A stretch of 51,103 nucleotides of DNA from positions 1 through 51,103 of the forward strand of contig JAIDTI010000050.1 of the NCBI GenBank assembly GCA_029060755.1. Reading direction: 5' to 3'. Both the position numbers and the translations under genes were made by a program. The notes under the pieces are model-generated. The model saw only the letters and a program-made list of their open reading frames with translations, was not told where the DNA came from and did no database searches. Shown here piece after piece: positions 50,500 through 51,103 of this stretch. How positions within the stretch are numbered: position 1 is the stretch's first letter; each line of letters opens with the position of its first letter. Source of the stretch: Ruminococcus sp. GTDB lineage: Bacteria > Bacillota > Clostridia > Oscillospirales > Ruminococcaceae.

Positions 50500-51040
50500 A
50501 TGTAAATCCATCTCTTTCAAGTTCTGATTTCAGAGACTGTTTAGCCCTGTAAAGTAAATAAGTAATCTGTCGGTTTGTTTTATGCATGATTTTTGCCGTC
50601 TGTGAAGTATCAAATCCCTCAAAATATATCAGATAAAGTACTTGCCTGTAGTCAGTTTTGAGTTTTTGCATTGTTTTATGAAGCATAATTTTCTGTTCAT
50701 TTTTTATATAATTATTCTCAATTTCTTCGTTATCAGCAAGACTATAGAACTCATCAACTGATGATGAAGTAAATTTTTTATTTTTTCTGATATAATCGAT
50801 AGCCGTAAATCTTCCTATTGAATAAAGCCATGTTTTAAACGAACTTTTTCCTGAAAACTTTGGCTTATTGACATACAGCTTTATAAATACTTCTTCTGCA
50901 ATTTCTTCTGCCGTACAGATATTATCGGTGAAACTTCCTACATATAGCACAAGTCCGTCTCTGTATTCACGGATTATATCAGCAAGAGCATTTTTGTCAC
51001 CTTTAAGAAAACGGCGGTAGCTACTTGCACCGTTATCCAT
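50486..51040 (-). CDS. ECF-family RNA polymerase sigma factor
   Basis: The 184-residue protein has sigma region 2 (about 15-85, A-E-E-I-A-E-E-V-F-I-K-L-Y and F-K-T-W-L-Y-S-I-G-R-F-T-A-I-D-Y-I-R). Region 4 follows (about 120-178, L-K-T-D-Y-R-Q-V-L-Y-L-I-Y-F-E-G-F-D-T-S-Q-T-A-K-I-M), with no region 3, as in the extracytoplasmic-function group. Its stop overlaps the anti-sigma-like gene, the usual arrangement for a sigma factor held at the membrane. Candidate targets are cellulosome or surface genes, but most promoters in this window are sigma-A type. The start has AAAGGAG upstream. Confidence 0.94.
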   Translation of the reverse strand: MDNGASSYRRFLKGDKNALADIIREYRDGLVLYVGSFTDNICTAEEIAEEVFIKLYVNKPKFSGKSSFKTWLYSIGRFTAIDYIRKNKKFTSSSVDEFYSLADNEEIENNYIKNEQKIMLHKTMQKLKTDYRQVLYLIYFEGFDTSQTAKIMHKTNRQITYLLYRAKQSLKSELERDGFTYEEL

Positions 51041-51087
51041 ATTTCTGCTCCTTTCTGAAAATATATCTTCATTACTTAGTCGTATAA

Positions 51088-51093
51088 ATTATA
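51088..51093 (-). promoter_or_regulatory. -10 element of the sigma-factor operon
   Basis: TATAAT on the minus strand lies about 50 bp before the sigma gene start. The matching -35 falls beyond the window edge. Confidence 0.5.
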
Positions 51094-51103
51094 ACATTGT
51101 TGC

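Overview
This window looks like a chromosomal segment of an AT-rich, Gram-positive, fibre-degrading member of the Ruminococcus group (Oscillospiraceae). The reasons are the many type I dockerins, Thr-rich linkers, a single-cohesin adaptor scaffoldin, an LPXTG protein with its own sortase, and consensus sigma-A promoters (TTGACA/TATAAT, 17-bp spacers) before almost every operon. I see no phage, integrase, intact insertion sequence or CRISPR array. The species is inferred only from gene content.

Layout. 0.1-3 kb: a BspA-type leucine-rich-repeat protein and a PAS/degenerate-GGDEF/EAL c-di-GMP protein. 3.1-6.5 kb: a dockerin protein, then a minus-strand membrane-anchored alpha/beta hydrolase with a LytTR/DUF3021 pair. 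6.6-7.7 kb: a CDF metal exporter behind a leader that reads as a Ni/Co-type riboswitch. 7.8-11.8 kb: a cellulosomal GH5 enzyme and a CBM-dockerin-SGNH esterase. 11.9-15.7 kb: greA-lysS-orf-nadE. 15.8-24.2 kb: a sulfur-linked block with an Rrf2 regulator, O-acetylhomoserine sulfhydrylase, cysK, and a six-gene operon of two small membrane proteins, a CooS-like protein and an SsuABC/NrtABC-type transporter. 24.3-26.4 kb: an HD-RyR protein with an 18-residue ORF behind it. 26.8-29 kb: a sugar-phosphate transferase and a cohesin-dockerin scaffoldin. 29.2-35.4 kb: housekeeping genes (rsmA, two flavoproteins, mscS, tRNA-Arg, pduL, nfo). 35.4-36 kb: a small AT-rich broken gene between duplicated terminator-like hairpins. 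36-44.3 kb: an operon of an M60-like dockerin protease, an LPXTG protein, a sortase and a GT-C-like membrane protein. 44.4-47.8 kb: apbE/NusG-II/Gx and smpB/lipoprotein. 48.3-51 kb: an ECF sigma factor and an anti-sigma-like protein continuous in frame with a multi-dockerin secreted protein.

The best candidate for an undescribed system is the 18.8-24.2 kb operon. Its CooS protein keeps all B- and D-cluster cysteines, but one C-cluster cysteine (the Ni-bridging position of canonical CO dehydrogenase) is Asp404, and two histidines of the proton relay are missing. It is therefore probably not a CO dehydrogenase but a hybrid-cluster-like reductase of the CooS-V kind. It is co-transcribed with an anion/sulfonate-type ABC importer and two unknown membrane proteins. 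Its promoter carries a CCTAY-N7-ATAGG palindrome that also occurs at the metY-like and cysK promoters and, more weakly, at the Rrf2 gene. This points to a cysteine/sulfur-controlled uptake-and-reduction pathway. The second candidate is the sigma/anti-sigma pair whose extracytoplasmic part runs into EF-hand/dockerin repeats.
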